Shown here: positions 38,021-46,731 of the stretch, piece after piece | Numbering within the stretch: position 1 is the first letter of the stretch | Layout of the letters: each line of letters begins with the position of its first letter | From: Qipengyuania gaetbuli | GTDB lineage: Bacteria > Pseudomonadota > Alphaproteobacteria > Sphingomonadales > Sphingomonadaceae | Length of the DNA: 64,000 nucleotides | NCBI RefSeq assembly: GCF_020171365.1 | Contig: NZ_JAIUZO010000002.1 | Span: 2,549,012 to 2,613,011, forward strand | Direction: 5' to 3' | Translations under genes and position numbers: made by a program | The notes under the pieces: model-generated | Told to the model about the DNA's origin: nothing | The model's database searches: none | What the model saw: the letters and a program-made list of their open reading frames with translations, nothing else

Positions 38021-38662
38021 TCACTTGGCCGGTTGGAACTGGCCGCTCTCCTCGTCGCGAACATAAAGCACGCCTTCTGCAATCGAGAAGAACGCTCCGC
38101 GCAATTTCAGCGTACCGTCGGCTTCCTTTTCGCGCACGCATGGGAAAGTGCGCAGATTGGCGAGACTCACGCCGACTGCCGCCATTTCCATCGCCCTTTC
38201 GGCTTCACGACCTTCCGTCCCGTATTTCGCCGCGACCTCGTCGCGGGCTTCGTCCAGCATTCGCACCCAGTTGGCGATGAAGCCGCCGTCACCGGGAGCC
38301 GTGCCGTGCAGATCGCGCGTCAGAGCCGCCTTGCAGCCGCCGCACATGCCGTGCCCCATAACGACGATCTGGCGCACGTGGAGAAACTGGATGGCAAACT
38401 CCAGCGCAGCGGAAACGCCGTGCTGGCCCGGCGAAATCTCGAAGGGAGGGACCAGTGCAGCGACATTGCGCACGACGAAAATCTCGCCGGGATCGACATC
38501 GAAAATCTGCGCCGGATCGACGCGGCTGTCGGAGCAGCCGATGATCATCAGCTTAGGGCTCTGCCCCTCGGCGACCAGCCGGTCGTATCGTTCGCGCTGT
38601 TCGGGATAGCCGTCTGCGCGGAAGCGGTGATAACCGCGCAAGAGCTCGGTGAACTCGGGCAT
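38021..38662 (-). CDS. Beta-class carbonic anhydrase
   Basis: Zinc enzyme interconverting CO2 and bicarbonate. The 213-residue protein has Cys43, Asp45 and Arg47 in IIGCSDSRVDP, and His and Cys in GHGMCGGCKAAL (about 103-106), the zinc ligands and the Asp-Arg dyad of the beta class. The ATG overlaps the stop of the PII-like gene (ATGA), so it is the third gene of a coupled SbtA/PII-like/carbonic anhydrase unit. No signal peptide is visible; it is cytoplasmic. In that setting it would equilibrate imported bicarbonate for carboxylases. Confidence 0.94.
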   Translation of the reverse strand: MPEFTELLRGYHRFRADGYPEQRERYDRLVAEGQSPKLMIIGCSDSRVDPAQIFDVDPGEIFVVRNVAALVPPFEISPGQHGVSAALEFAIQFLHVRQIVVMGHGMCGGCKAALTRDLHGTAPGDGGFIANWVRMLDEARDEVAAKYGTEGREAERAMEMAAVGVSLANLRTFPCVREKEADGTLKLRGAFFSIAEGVLYVRDEESGQFQPAK

Positions 38663-38970
38663 CAGAAGCGTTCGCCGCGGATCACCTCGACATCCCACAT
38701 AGTCAGCAGGAAGCCGTGCGAGGTGAGGATGGGTGCAAGCGCTTCGGCCAGTGCATTGGCATTTTCCTGCGAGGCAATGGTGACGACGAGGTTTTTGTCG
38801 GTCCCCATGACGCGTTCCTCGCGCCAGCGTCCTTCGCGCCCCTTGCCGGACGTGACAGGCAGCACCGTCCAGCCAGTGATGCCGACCTCGTCGATGATCG
38901 AGGTCACGCGCTTGACCTGCGCCTGATCGGCCAGGATCTCGATACGCTTGCGAATGACTGTTTCGATCAT
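38662..38970 (-). CDS. PII-like signalling protein of the SbtB/CPII type
   Basis: Protein of 102 residues with the ferredoxin-like PII fold pattern: KRIEILADQAQVKRVTSIIDEVGITGWTVLPV, a glycine- and arginine-rich T-loop region (about 40-55, SGKGREGRWREE) and a second half ending TMWDVEVIRGERF. It lacks the GlnB/GlnK Tyr51 uridylylation loop. It lies between an SbtA-type transporter and a carbonic anhydrase with four-base and one- to four-base overlaps, exactly as SbtB/CPII proteins do. Known relatives bind adenine nucleotides (and in CPII bicarbonate) and gate the transporter; that function is inferred here from fold and context. Confidence 0.82.
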   Translation of the reverse strand: MIETVIRKRIEILADQAQVKRVTSIIDEVGITGWTVLPVTSGKGREGRWREERVMGTDKNLVVTIASQENANALAEALAPILTSHGFLLTMWDVEVIRGERF

Positions 38971-39950
38971 GGGATAGCTGCTCCGGAACCCGTCAGCATG
39001 GCTGCAAGAGCGCCAATCAGGCCAATGTTCACGAGGACGTTGAACGGGAAGGTGATGCTGAGCGACATGGTCAGGTAAATGCCCGGATCCGCTTCGGGCA
39101 GGGCGAGACGCATGGCGGCCGGCACCGCGATATAGCTGGCACTGGCGCACAGGACGCCAAGCGCTGCCGCCGAGCCTGTATCAAGCCCGATGCCGACGCC
39201 CAGCGCAGTGCCCAAGGCGCCGTTCAGCAAGGGCAGGAGGATCGCGATGACCACCAGACGCCAGGTAAGCGCACGCGAGTCCATGATCCGCCGCGCCGCG
39301 ATGAGGCCCATGTCGAGAAGGAAGAGGCAGAGGATGCCCTTGAACAGTCCATCGAAAAATGGGCGCACCGGGTCGAACCCTTGCGGGCCTGCCACCATGC
39401 CAATGAAGAATGCACCGAGCAGCAGGACCACCGAGGGATTGAGCAGGACCTCGTGCGCCAATTCCTTCTTGGTTTGTCCGCTATCCGACCCGATCCCGCG
39501 GGCAAGGAGAAGGCCAGCCAGGATTGCAGGGCTTTCCATCGAAGCCATGACAGCCACCATGTAGCCTTGCGGCGGAGTACCCTGCATGCTGTAGATTTCG
39601 ACTGCGGTCACGAAAGTGACGACACTGATCGATCCGTAATGGGCTGCAACGGCGCCAGCATTCAGCCGGTCGAGCCGCCCGAAGCCCTTGAGCACCCAGT
39701 ACGCATAGACCGGCATGAGCAGGCCCGCACCAATCCCCGCGGCAAGGGCGGCGAGCACGGTCCCGTCGAGACCGGATTCGGCAACTTCGATACCGCCTTT
39801 GAGCCCGATGGCGGCCATCAGGTAAAGCGACATTCCCTTGGCGATAGCCTCGGGAATTTCGAGGTCGGATCGGGCGAATGCTGCCAGCAAGCCGAGGACG
39901 AAAAACAGAATGACCGGAGAGGTCAGTGCTTGAATACCCATCGCTTCCAT
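38967..39950 (-). CDS. sbtA: SbtA-type sodium-dependent bicarbonate transporter
   Basis: Inner-membrane transporter of 327 residues with about ten hydrophobic segments in two inverted halves, matching the SbtA (DUF897) family. Typical stretches are GLKGGIEVAESG, VAAHYGSISVVTFVTA and, in the second half, LCASASYIAVPAAMRLALPEADPG. In cyanobacteria SbtA imports bicarbonate with sodium at high affinity. The gene heads a coupled operon with a PII-like protein and a beta-carbonic anhydrase. ATG 39950 is used; an ATG three codons later is equally possible. It is divergent from lipA, 82 bases away. Confidence 0.88.
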   Translation of the reverse strand: MEAMGIQALTSPVILFFVLGLLAAFARSDLEIPEAIAKGMSLYLMAAIGLKGGIEVAESGLDGTVLAALAAGIGAGLLMPVYAYWVLKGFGRLDRLNAGAVAAHYGSISVVTFVTAVEIYSMQGTPPQGYMVAVMASMESPAILAGLLLARGIGSDSGQTKKELAHEVLLNPSVVLLLGAFFIGMVAGPQGFDPVRPFFDGLFKGILCLFLLDMGLIAARRIMDSRALTWRLVVIAILLPLLNGALGTALGVGIGLDTGSAAALGVLCASASYIAVPAAMRLALPEADPGIYLTMSLSITFPFNVLVNIGLIGALAAMLTGSGAAIP

Positions 39951-40032
39951 GCGGCGCGCTTAGTCCAGCCTTTCCGCAACGGCAAGCATGACCATTGCGG
40001 TTGTCAGCCCCTTTCCCTAAGTGGGCCGCGCA

Positions 40033-40986
40033 ATGAACGATCTCTCCTCCGCTCCCGCGCCCGAGGGCGAAGCTCCTCGCAAGCAGCGCAAGCCCGACTG
40101 GATTCGCGTCAAAGCCCCGGTCAGCAAGGGCTATCAGGAAACGCGCAAGCTCATGCGCGACCTCAAGCTCAACACGGTGTGCGAGGAAGCAGCCTGTCCC
40201 AATATCGGCGAGTGCTGGGACAAGAAGCACGCCACGGTCATGATCCTGGGCGACGTCTGCACGCGCGCCTGCGCTTTCTGCAACGTCAAGACGGGCATGC
40301 CGCGCATGGTCGATCCGATGGAGCCGGAAAACGTCGCTATCGCAGCGGGCCAGATGGGCCTCGAACACATCGTCATTACGAGCGTGGACCGGGACGATCT
40401 TCCCGATGGTGGGGCCGGTCAATTCGTCAAGGTGATCAAGGCTTTGCGCCGCGAAACGCCGAACACAACCATTGAAATCCTGACGCCCGATTTCCGCGGC
40501 AAGATGCGCGCGGCGGTTGAAGCTATCTGCGAGGCTGGTCCGGACGTCTACAATCATAATCTCGAAACCGTGCCGCGGCTTTACCCGACGATCCGGCCTG
40601 GTGCGCGCTATTACGCATCGCTGCGCCTGCTGGAGGAAGTGAAGAGCCATGATCCGATGATCTTCACCAAGTCCGGTATCATGCTCGGCCTCGGCGAACA
40701 GCGTCTCGAAGTGCACCAGGTCATGGACGACATGCGCAGTGCCGATGTCGATTTCATCACCATGGGCCAGTATCTCCAACCGACTCCGCGCCATGCGAAG
40801 GTCGAGGATTTCGTTACGCCGAAGGCGTTCGCGGCCTATGGCTCGATCGCTCGTGCGAAGGGCTTCCTACAGGTCGCTTCCAGCCCGCTGACACGCTCGA
40901 GCTATCATGCAGGGGACGACTTCGCGCAGATGAAGGCTGCCCGGGAAGAGCGTCTCGCAAAGGAGCGGGCGAGGGCGAACGGCTGA
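40033..40986 (+). CDS. lipA: Lipoyl synthase
   Basis: Radical-SAM enzyme that inserts two sulfurs into octanoyl groups to make lipoyl cofactors, for example on pyruvate dehydrogenase. The 317-residue protein has the auxiliary-cluster motif [12 protein letters not shown] (Cx4Cx5C), the radical-SAM motif CTRACAFC (Cx3Cx2C) and the C-terminal RSSYHA sequence that ligates the auxiliary cluster. The ATG at 40033 is preferred to a GTG at 40021. The stop overlaps the next ATG by one base. Confidence 0.97.
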   Translation: MNDLSSAPAPEGEAPRKQRKPDWIRVKAPVSKGYQETRKLMRDLKLNTVCEEAACPNIGECWDKKHATVMILGDVCTRACAFCNVKTGMPRMVDPMEPENVAIAAGQMGLEHIVITSVDRDDLPDGGAGQFVKVIKALRRETPNTTIEILTPDFRGKMRAAVEAICEAGPDVYNHNLETVPRLYPTIRPGARYYASLRLLEEVKSHDPMIFTKSGIMLGLGEQRLEVHQVMDDMRSADVDFITMGQYLQPTPRHAKVEDFVTPKAFAAYGSIARAKGFLQVASSPLTRSSYHAGDDFAQMKAAREERLAKERARANG

Positions 40987-41441
40987 TGCCGGGCATCCGG
41001 GAGACCCGACGACTTCCCTACAGCTGCGAACAGATGTTCGATCTGGTCGCCGATGTAGGCAGCTATTCCAAGTTCCTGCCGTGGGTTGTCGCCACCCGCA
41101 TTCGCAGCGACAGCGAGACTGAAATGGTCGCCGACATGCTCGTCGGTTTCAAGGCGATCCGCGAGAAATTCACCTCGCGCGTGGTCAAGCGTCGCCCCGA
41201 TTTCATCGAGGTGTTCTATGTCGACGGTCCCCTGAAGGACCTCGACAACAAGTGGACCTTTACCTGTCTTGCCGACGGCGGCTGCGAGATCGATTTTTGT
41301 GTCGATTTCACCTTCCGCAACGCCATGTTCGAGGCGTTGGCAGGTCAGTACTTCGACCGCGCGTTTCGCAAGATGGTCGAAGCCTTCGAAAAGCGGGCGG
41401 ACGAACTCTACGGCCGCGAGAACGCGGCAGCCAACCTCTAG
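40986..41441 (+). CDS. Coq10/RatA-like START-domain protein
   Basis: Protein of 151 residues in the polyketide cyclase/START-like family of Coq10 and RatA. The N terminus ETRRLPYSCEQMFDLVADVGSYSKFLPWVVATR and the end FRNAMFEALAGQYFDRAFRKMVEAFEKRA, in pieces, are characteristic. Eukaryotic Coq10 and bacterial homologues bind ubiquinone and help its use in respiration; RatA in E. coli has been described as a ribosome-associated toxin. The lipid-binding role is the more likely one. It is coupled to lipA by a one-base overlap, the standard alphaproteobacterial order, and its stop overlaps that of the convergent pncC. Confidence 0.88.
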   Translation: MPGIRETRRLPYSCEQMFDLVADVGSYSKFLPWVVATRIRSDSETEMVADMLVGFKAIREKFTSRVVKRRPDFIEVFYVDGPLKDLDNKWTFTCLADGGCEIDFCVDFTFRNAMFEALAGQYFDRAFRKMVEAFEKRADELYGRENAAANL

Positions 41442-41941
41442 GGCAGCAACAATTCCAGCGCGCAAAGCGTCGCTTCGCGCCGCACGCCTGCACGCGAAGT
41501 GGGCTCGAAGCTTTTGAGCTCGCCTTCAGGTTCGCCTTCCTGGCCCCGAACGACCTTGGCGAAGACAACGGTTCCCACCGGCTTGAGCTGTGTGCCCCCC
41601 CCGGGGCCCGCGACACCGCTGATAGCCACTGCGACATCAGCATCGCTGCGGGCGAGGGCGCCCTTTGCCATGGCCCAGACACATGCGATCGAAACGGCGC
41701 CGAATGTCTCGATGATGTCGAGCGGTACGCCCAGCAGTTCCATTTTCGATTCGTTCGAATAGGTGACAAAGCCGCGGTCCAACACGGCGGATGAGCCGGC
41801 GATCTCGGTCAGGGCCGCCGCGACAAGACCGCCGGTGCAGCTTTCGGCGACCACCACCTTGCGCCCGGCAGCTGTGTTTTCCTCGATGACCCGCTTGGCG
41901 AGATCATCGATATCCGTGGGTAGTAGGGTTTCGAGCGCCAT
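41438..41941 (-). CDS. pncC: Nicotinamide-nucleotide amidase (CinA C-terminal domain, PncC)
   Basis: Stand-alone CinA C-terminal-type protein of 167 residues that deamidates nicotinamide mononucleotide to recycle pyridine nucleotides. Motifs are VVAESCTGGLVAAALTEIAG near residue 29 (catalytic Ser) and GVAGPGGGTQLKPVGTV. It lacks the N-terminal MoaB-like domain of full CinA. It follows ispDF on the same strand by 15 bases. Confidence 0.92.
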   Translation of the reverse strand: MALETLLPTDIDDLAKRVIEENTAAGRKVVVAESCTGGLVAAALTEIAGSSAVLDRGFVTYSNESKMELLGVPLDIIETFGAVSIACVWAMAKGALARSDADVAVAISGVAGPGGGTQLKPVGTVVFAKVVRGQEGEPEGELKSFEPTSRAGVRREATLCALELLLP

Positions 41942-41956
41942 GCTCTCCTCGCAGTA

Positions 41957-43096
41957 TTAGTCGCGAATGACGGTGGCGACGGCTTGGGCGGCGATACCTT
42001 CGCCCCTGCCGGTGAAGCCCAGCCGTTCGGTCGTCGTCGCCTTCACCGATATTGCAGCGATGTCAACGCCGAGAAGTTCCGCAATCCGGCAGCGCATAGC
42101 CTCGCGATGAGGACCAATCTTGGGCGCTTCGCAGATGATCGTCAGGTCCACATTGCCGATCCTGTAGCCTGTTTCGGCAGCAAGTCCCGCGGCGTGCTGG
42201 AGGAAGCGGTCGCTGCTCGCGCCGCGCCACTTGGGGTCGGAAGGGGGGAAATGGTCGCCAATGTCACCCATCGCAACCGCGCCCAGGATCGCATCGGTAA
42301 TCGCATGGAGCGCGACGTCGGCATCGCTGTGTCCCGCAAGGCCCTTCTCATGTTCGATGCGGATGCCGCCGAGCCTCAAATCCTCGCCGACGATGAGGCG
42401 ATGCACATCGAACCCGCTTCCCATGCGGATCAAGGGTAATTCGGTCACGAAATCCTCCGCGAAAGTGAGCTTTTGCAGGGCTTCGCTTCCCTCCACCATA
42501 GCGACAGTGCCACCCGCCGCACGCAATACCTGCGCATCGTCGCCAGCGTCCTTCGGGCCGGGCCAAGCGCGATGCGCGGCAAGAATGTCGGCAAAGCGGA
42601 AGGCTTGCGGTGTCTGGACCCGGCGCAGTGTCTCGCGATCCGCCCTACCGGCCATTACGCCGCCCTCATCAACGGCGAGGCTGTCGACGACCGGAAGCAC
42701 CGGAATTGCCCCGGGATTGGCATCGAGTGACAACAGAAGTCGCTCGATAACCTCGACTGGCAACACGGGGCGCGCAGCATCATGGATCAGGACGCGTTCG
42801 GAACCGTTCAACGCCTCGAGTGCGCTCAATACAGAAGCCTGCCTGGTCTCGCCGCCAGTGACGAACTGGACGTCCAAGCCGTTCAGAGCAGCTTTCGCTA
42901 TGTCCTCTCCGCCTTCCGGGATCGCGACGAGCACAGCTGTCGCGCCGGCGTTCAGCAGGGTTTCGACCGAGTGCCTCACGACCGGCTTGCCACGCCAGGT
43001 CGCGAATTGCTTGGGGAGCGCCTGCCCGGCACGCAGGCCTTGACCGGCGGCCACGACGATGGCGGCGAACGGGGGGAGGGGAGCGACACGGGACAT
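41957..43096 (-). CDS. ispDF: Bifunctional MEP-pathway enzyme IspD/IspF
   Basis: Fusion of 4-diphosphocytidyl-2-C-methylerythritol synthase and 2-C-methylerythritol 2,4-cyclodiphosphate synthase, the third and fifth steps of isoprenoid precursor synthesis. The 379-residue protein has the cytidylyltransferase domain (about 1-222) with VAAGQGLRAGQALPKQF and LIHDAARP. The IspF domain (about 223-379) has GSGFDVHRL (metal-binding Asp and His), GHSDADVALHAITDAILGA and GDIGDHFPPSDP. This fusion is usual in alphaproteobacteria. It is divergent from dusB. Confidence 0.96.
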   Translation of the reverse strand: MSRVAPLPPFAAIVVAAGQGLRAGQALPKQFATWRGKPVVRHSVETLLNAGATAVLVAIPEGGEDIAKAALNGLDVQFVTGGETRQASVLSALEALNGSERVLIHDAARPVLPVEVIERLLLSLDANPGAIPVLPVVDSLAVDEGGVMAGRADRETLRRVQTPQAFRFADILAAHRAWPGPKDAGDDAQVLRAAGGTVAMVEGSEALQKLTFAEDFVTELPLIRMGSGFDVHRLIVGEDLRLGGIRIEHEKGLAGHSDADVALHAITDAILGAVAMGDIGDHFPPSDPKWRGASSDRFLQHAAGLAAETGYRIGNVDLTIICEAPKIGPHREAMRCRIAELLGVDIAAISVKATTTERLGFTGRGEGIAAQAVATVIRD

Positions 43097-43173
43097 AGCC
43101 CCCGCGCGCTAGCGGCTTGCCGTTTTCGCTGCAACGCACTATGTGGCTGCCCAATTATTAGGCACACGCGAAA

Positions 43174-44193
43174 ATGAGCGCTCACCCCCTCCCTCCGGTA
43201 CTCCCGAAGCCGATCTCTGTCGGCAATGTCGTGATCGACACGCCGGTCGTGCTCGCGCCCATGACGGGCGTGACCGACCTGCCGTTCCGCAAGATGGTCC
43301 GGCGGTACGGATCGGGCCTCAACGTCACCGAAATGATCGCCAGCGAGGCGGCCATCCGTGAAACGCGCCAGTCCGTGCAGAAGGCTGCCTGGGATCCGAT
43401 TGAAGAGCCCGTCTCGATGCAGCTCGTGGGCTGCGATCCGTCGAGCATGGCAGAAGCCGCCAAGCTGCAGGAAGGCAACGGCGCGGAAATCATCGACATC
43501 AACTTCGGTTGCCCGGTCCGCAAAGTGGTGGGCCAACTCGCCGGTTCGGCGCTAATGCGCGAAGTCCCGCTGGCTACCAAGCTCATGGAAGCTACCGTGA
43601 AGGCGGTGAACGTACCGGTCACGGTCAAGATGCGAATGGGTTGGGATCATTCCGACCTCAACGCCCCCGAACTTGCCCGTATTGCCGAAGACCTGGGCGT
43701 GAAAATGGTCACGGTCCATGGCCGCACCCGCAATCAGATGTACAAGGGCAGCGCCGACTGGGCTTTCGTTCGCAAGGTCAAGGATGCGGTTTCGATCCCC
43801 GTCATCGTCAACGGCGATATCTGCACTGTCGATGACGCCGCCAAGGCGCTCGAACAGTCCGGGGCGGACGGTGTCATGATCGGACGCGGCGCTTACGGAA
43901 AGCCATGGCTTCTCGCCCAGGTCATGCACTGGTGGAAGACGGGCGAATTGCTAGCCAGCCCCAGTTTCGACGAGCAATACGACGTGATTGTCGAGCACTA
44001 CCAGGACATGCTCGAGCTCTACGGCGAGGATGTCGGGGTCAAGATCGCTCGCAAGCACCTTGGCTGGTATACCAAGGGGATGCATGGCTCGGCCGAGTTC
44101 AGGAACCGGGTGAATTTTATCGACCAAGCACCTGTTGTGCTTGACGAACTGGAACGATTCTTCGAGCCGTTCCTGAAGCGGCGCGCTGCATGA
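43174..44193 (+). CDS. dusB: tRNA-dihydrouridine synthase B
   Basis: FMN-dependent reductase that makes dihydrouridine in tRNA. The 339-residue TIM-barrel protein has [15 protein letters not shown] near residue 28, the active-site Cys in [31 protein letters not shown] and [13 protein letters not shown]. Its stop overlaps the ntrB start by four bases. In many proteobacteria dusB precedes nitrogen-regulation genes, as here. Confidence 0.96.
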   Translation: MSAHPLPPVLPKPISVGNVVIDTPVVLAPMTGVTDLPFRKMVRRYGSGLNVTEMIASEAAIRETRQSVQKAAWDPIEEPVSMQLVGCDPSSMAEAAKLQEGNGAEIIDINFGCPVRKVVGQLAGSALMREVPLATKLMEATVKAVNVPVTVKMRMGWDHSDLNAPELARIAEDLGVKMVTVHGRTRNQMYKGSADWAFVRKVKDAVSIPVIVNGDICTVDDAAKALEQSGADGVMIGRGAYGKPWLLAQVMHWWKTGELLASPSFDEQYDVIVEHYQDMLELYGEDVGVKIARKHLGWYTKGMHGSAEFRNRVNFIDQAPVVLDELERFFEPFLKRRAA

Positions 44194-45251
44194 TCGAGGC
44201 GCCGTCGGCGTCCGACCAGATCGCCGGAATGGTCTTTGCGGTGCTGCTGGTCGATCCTGACGGCCGGGTCCGCGAGGCCAATCCGGCAGCGGAGGAACTC
44301 CTCGGTCGCAGTGTGCGACGGATTCTCGACGAAAGACTGTTCGAGATCATGGCAATCCGTCCAGAGCGCGTAGCAGAGGCAGTCCTGACAACCGAAAGCC
44401 AGCTGATCGCGCGCGGGCTCACCCTGACAGCCGCCGGGAACGACCACATCGTCAATCTCAGCTGCTCTCCAATGCATGGCAATGCAGGCTGGAAAGTCAT
44501 CACGATTTCCGATGCAGGGCAGGGCGGCAACGAGGAGGAAGATCGCGAGCGGACGGAGCTGCGAGCTCCTGCGGTGCTCGCCCACGAAATCAAGAACCCA
44601 CTTTCCGCCATTCGCGGCGCGAGCCAGCTCCTGGCTCGTCGGTCTGCGGAAAAGGACAAGCCGCTTGCTTCCATGATTGAAACGGAGGTCGACCGCATCG
44701 CCCAACTGATCGACCGGATGCAGCAGCTGGGCAGCAGTCGTCCCGCCCAGACCGGGCCCTGCAATCTGCACGAAGCCATCCGTTCGGCGATGGCCACCGT
44801 GCGCGCGGGACGCAGCGATGCCTGCGAGCTGGTCGAGGAATTCGATCCCTCGCTTCCCGCGGTAGAGGCTGACCAAGGGGCGCTGGAGCAGGTGCTTATC
44901 AACCTCATGGCCAATGCCTGTGACGCTTGCGCAGGGATGGAAGCACCGCGCGTCGTGGTGCGGACGCGTTTCGTCAGCGGCCTGGTTTTCTCCGCGATCC
45001 GGTTCGGCAAGTCCGTCAGGCTGCCAATCGAGATATCCGTGATCGATCCCGGCCCCGGCATTCCCGCCGAACTGCGCGACCATGTTTTCGAGCCTTTCGT
45101 GTCGGGCAAGCCGCACGGACAGGGCCTCGGCCTTGCACTGGTCCGCAAGCTGCTTCGCGATATGGGCGGGCGCATTTCACATGAACGTGACGAGCGCGCG
45201 GGCCTCACTATTTTCAGGATAAACCTGCCAGTCGCGGCAAAGGAAAGCTGA
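44190..45251 (+). CDS. ntrB: Nitrogen regulation sensor histidine kinase NtrB
   Basis: Soluble sensor kinase/phosphatase that controls NtrC according to nitrogen state through PII. The 353-residue protein has an N-terminal PAS domain (about 8-110) and the phosphorylation site His132 in [20 protein letters not shown]. The HATPase domain has the N box [23 protein letters not shown] and [13 protein letters not shown]. There is no membrane segment. It is coupled to dusB (ATGA) and followed by ntrC after three bases. Confidence 0.95.
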   Translation: MIEAPSASDQIAGMVFAVLLVDPDGRVREANPAAEELLGRSVRRILDERLFEIMAIRPERVAEAVLTTESQLIARGLTLTAAGNDHIVNLSCSPMHGNAGWKVITISDAGQGGNEEEDRERTELRAPAVLAHEIKNPLSAIRGASQLLARRSAEKDKPLASMIETEVDRIAQLIDRMQQLGSSRPAQTGPCNLHEAIRSAMATVRAGRSDACELVEEFDPSLPAVEADQGALEQVLINLMANACDACAGMEAPRVVVRTRFVSGLVFSAIRFGKSVRLPIEISVIDPGPGIPAELRDHVFEPFVSGKPHGQGLGLALVRKLLRDMGGRISHERDERAGLTIFRINLPVAAKES

Positions 45252-45254
45252 CCG

Positions 45255-46670
45255 ATGACCACCCGCGTCCTCCTTGTCGAAGATGATCGCGCGATCGCCA
45301 CGGTAATTACCGAGGCCCTGCGGGATGAGGGGCATGACGTCACGGCCTGCAGCACGATCGAGCGGCGCGACACCCTGTTGGCGGGACATGTATTCGACAT
45401 CATGCTGACCGACGTCATGCTGGAAGACGGTGACGGGCTGGCGACGATCGACGCCGTGCGGGACGCGGCACCGGGGATGCCGGTCATCGTGCTGTCGGCC
45501 CAGAACACCCTCGATACCGCAGTAAGGGCCAGCGATAGCCAGGCCTTCGAGTATTTCCCCAAGCCGTTCGATCTCGACGAATTGGCACAGGCGGTACGGC
45601 AGGCTGTCAGCCGGTCCCCGAAAGCGGAAGCAGACGATCGCGGCGAGGGGGAGGGAGCTCTTCCGCTGATCGGCCGCAGCCGTGCCATGCAGGACGTCTA
45701 CCGGATGATTACCCGGGTCCTGCGCAACGACCTTTCGGTACTTGTGACCGGCGAGAGCGGAACCGGCAAGGAACTGGTGGCCGAAGCCATCCACCAGCTC
45801 GGCGCGCGCCGGACCGGCCCATTCGTGGCAGTCAACATGGCGGCGATCCCGCATGACCTGCTGGAAAGCGAGCTGTTTGGTCATGAGCGCGGTGCCTTCA
45901 CGGGCGCGGTTTCGCAGCAGATCGGCAAGTTCGAGCAGGCAAATGGGGGGACCCTGTTCCTCGACGAAATCGGGGATATGCCAGCAGAAGCGCAGACACG
46001 CCTTCTGAGGGCACTTCAATCAGGGCGGATCCGACGCGTCGGCGGGCGGCAGGAAATCGGCGTCGACGTGCGCATTATCGCGGCGACCAACCGCGACCTG
46101 GTGCCGATGATCGCGCAAGGCCGCTTCCGCGAAGACCTATACTATCGTTTGAACGTCGTACCTATTCACCTCCCGCCACTGCGGGAACGCAAGGAGGATA
46201 TTGGCGCGCTGGTACGGCATTTCCTGTCGCAAGCGGTCGCCGAAGGGCTTCCGGCGCACCGGATAGCCGACGATGCAGTTGCCATCCTCGAGAGCCAGCT
46301 CTGGAAAGGTAATGTCCGCGAGTTACGTAATGTGGTTTTCCGCCTTGCTCTGCTCGCGCGCGACGACCTGATCGATCGGCAGACCGTCGTCGATGCTCTT
46401 CCGTCCGCTGTGGATGCGAAGATCCTTTCTGCAAGAGACGGGATCGAAGAGGCATTGGAGGAATGGCTGGCAAACAATCCCCAGCCTACAGGGGCGCTCT
46501 ATCACGGTGCTCTCGCGGCCTTCGAAAAGCCGCTGTTCGAGCATGCGCTGCGGGAGACCGAAGGCAATCAGCTGAGGGCGGCCCAACTGCTGGGAATCAA
46601 CCGCAACACGCTGCGAAAGCGCCTGAGCGACCTCCAGATCGAACCGGAGCGCTTCGTAAGGCGGCGTTGA
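45255..46670 (+). CDS. ntrC: Nitrogen regulation response regulator NtrC
   Basis: Sigma-54-dependent activator of nitrogen assimilation genes. The 471-residue protein has a receiver domain with the phosphoacceptor Asp53 (MLTDVML), an AAA+ domain with Walker A GESGTGKE, the sigma-54 contact loop GAFTGA intact in [12 protein letters not shown], and the Fis-type helix-turn-helix at the C terminus ([18 protein letters not shown]). AGGAAAG precedes the ATG. The intact loop contrasts with the NtrX encoded downstream. Confidence 0.96.
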   Translation: MTTRVLLVEDDRAIATVITEALRDEGHDVTACSTIERRDTLLAGHVFDIMLTDVMLEDGDGLATIDAVRDAAPGMPVIVLSAQNTLDTAVRASDSQAFEYFPKPFDLDELAQAVRQAVSRSPKAEADDRGEGEGALPLIGRSRAMQDVYRMITRVLRNDLSVLVTGESGTGKELVAEAIHQLGARRTGPFVAVNMAAIPHDLLESELFGHERGAFTGAVSQQIGKFEQANGGTLFLDEIGDMPAEAQTRLLRALQSGRIRRVGGRQEIGVDVRIIAATNRDLVPMIAQGRFREDLYYRLNVVPIHLPPLRERKEDIGALVRHFLSQAVAEGLPAHRIADDAVAILESQLWKGNVRELRNVVFRLALLARDDLIDRQTVVDALPSAVDAKILSARDGIEEALEEWLANNPQPTGALYHGALAAFEKPLFEHALRETEGNQLRAAQLLGINRNTLRKRLSDLQIEPERFVRRR

Positions 46671-46692
46671 TGGGCATTTCGTCGTTTTTGGC

Positions 46693-46706
46693 CTTGCAAA
46701 AGTGCA
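46693..46706. promoter_or_regulatory. Inverted repeat between ntrC and ntrY
   Basis: TTGCA-AAAG-TGCAA is a perfect 5-bp inverted repeat with a four-base spacer in the 61-base gap before ntrY. It recalls NtrC half-sites (TGCAC) but the spacing is shorter than the usual NtrC site, so it may be an operator for another regulator or chance. Confidence 0.35.
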
Positions 46707-46731
46707 ACAGAGGTGTCGTAACTTAGCCACG

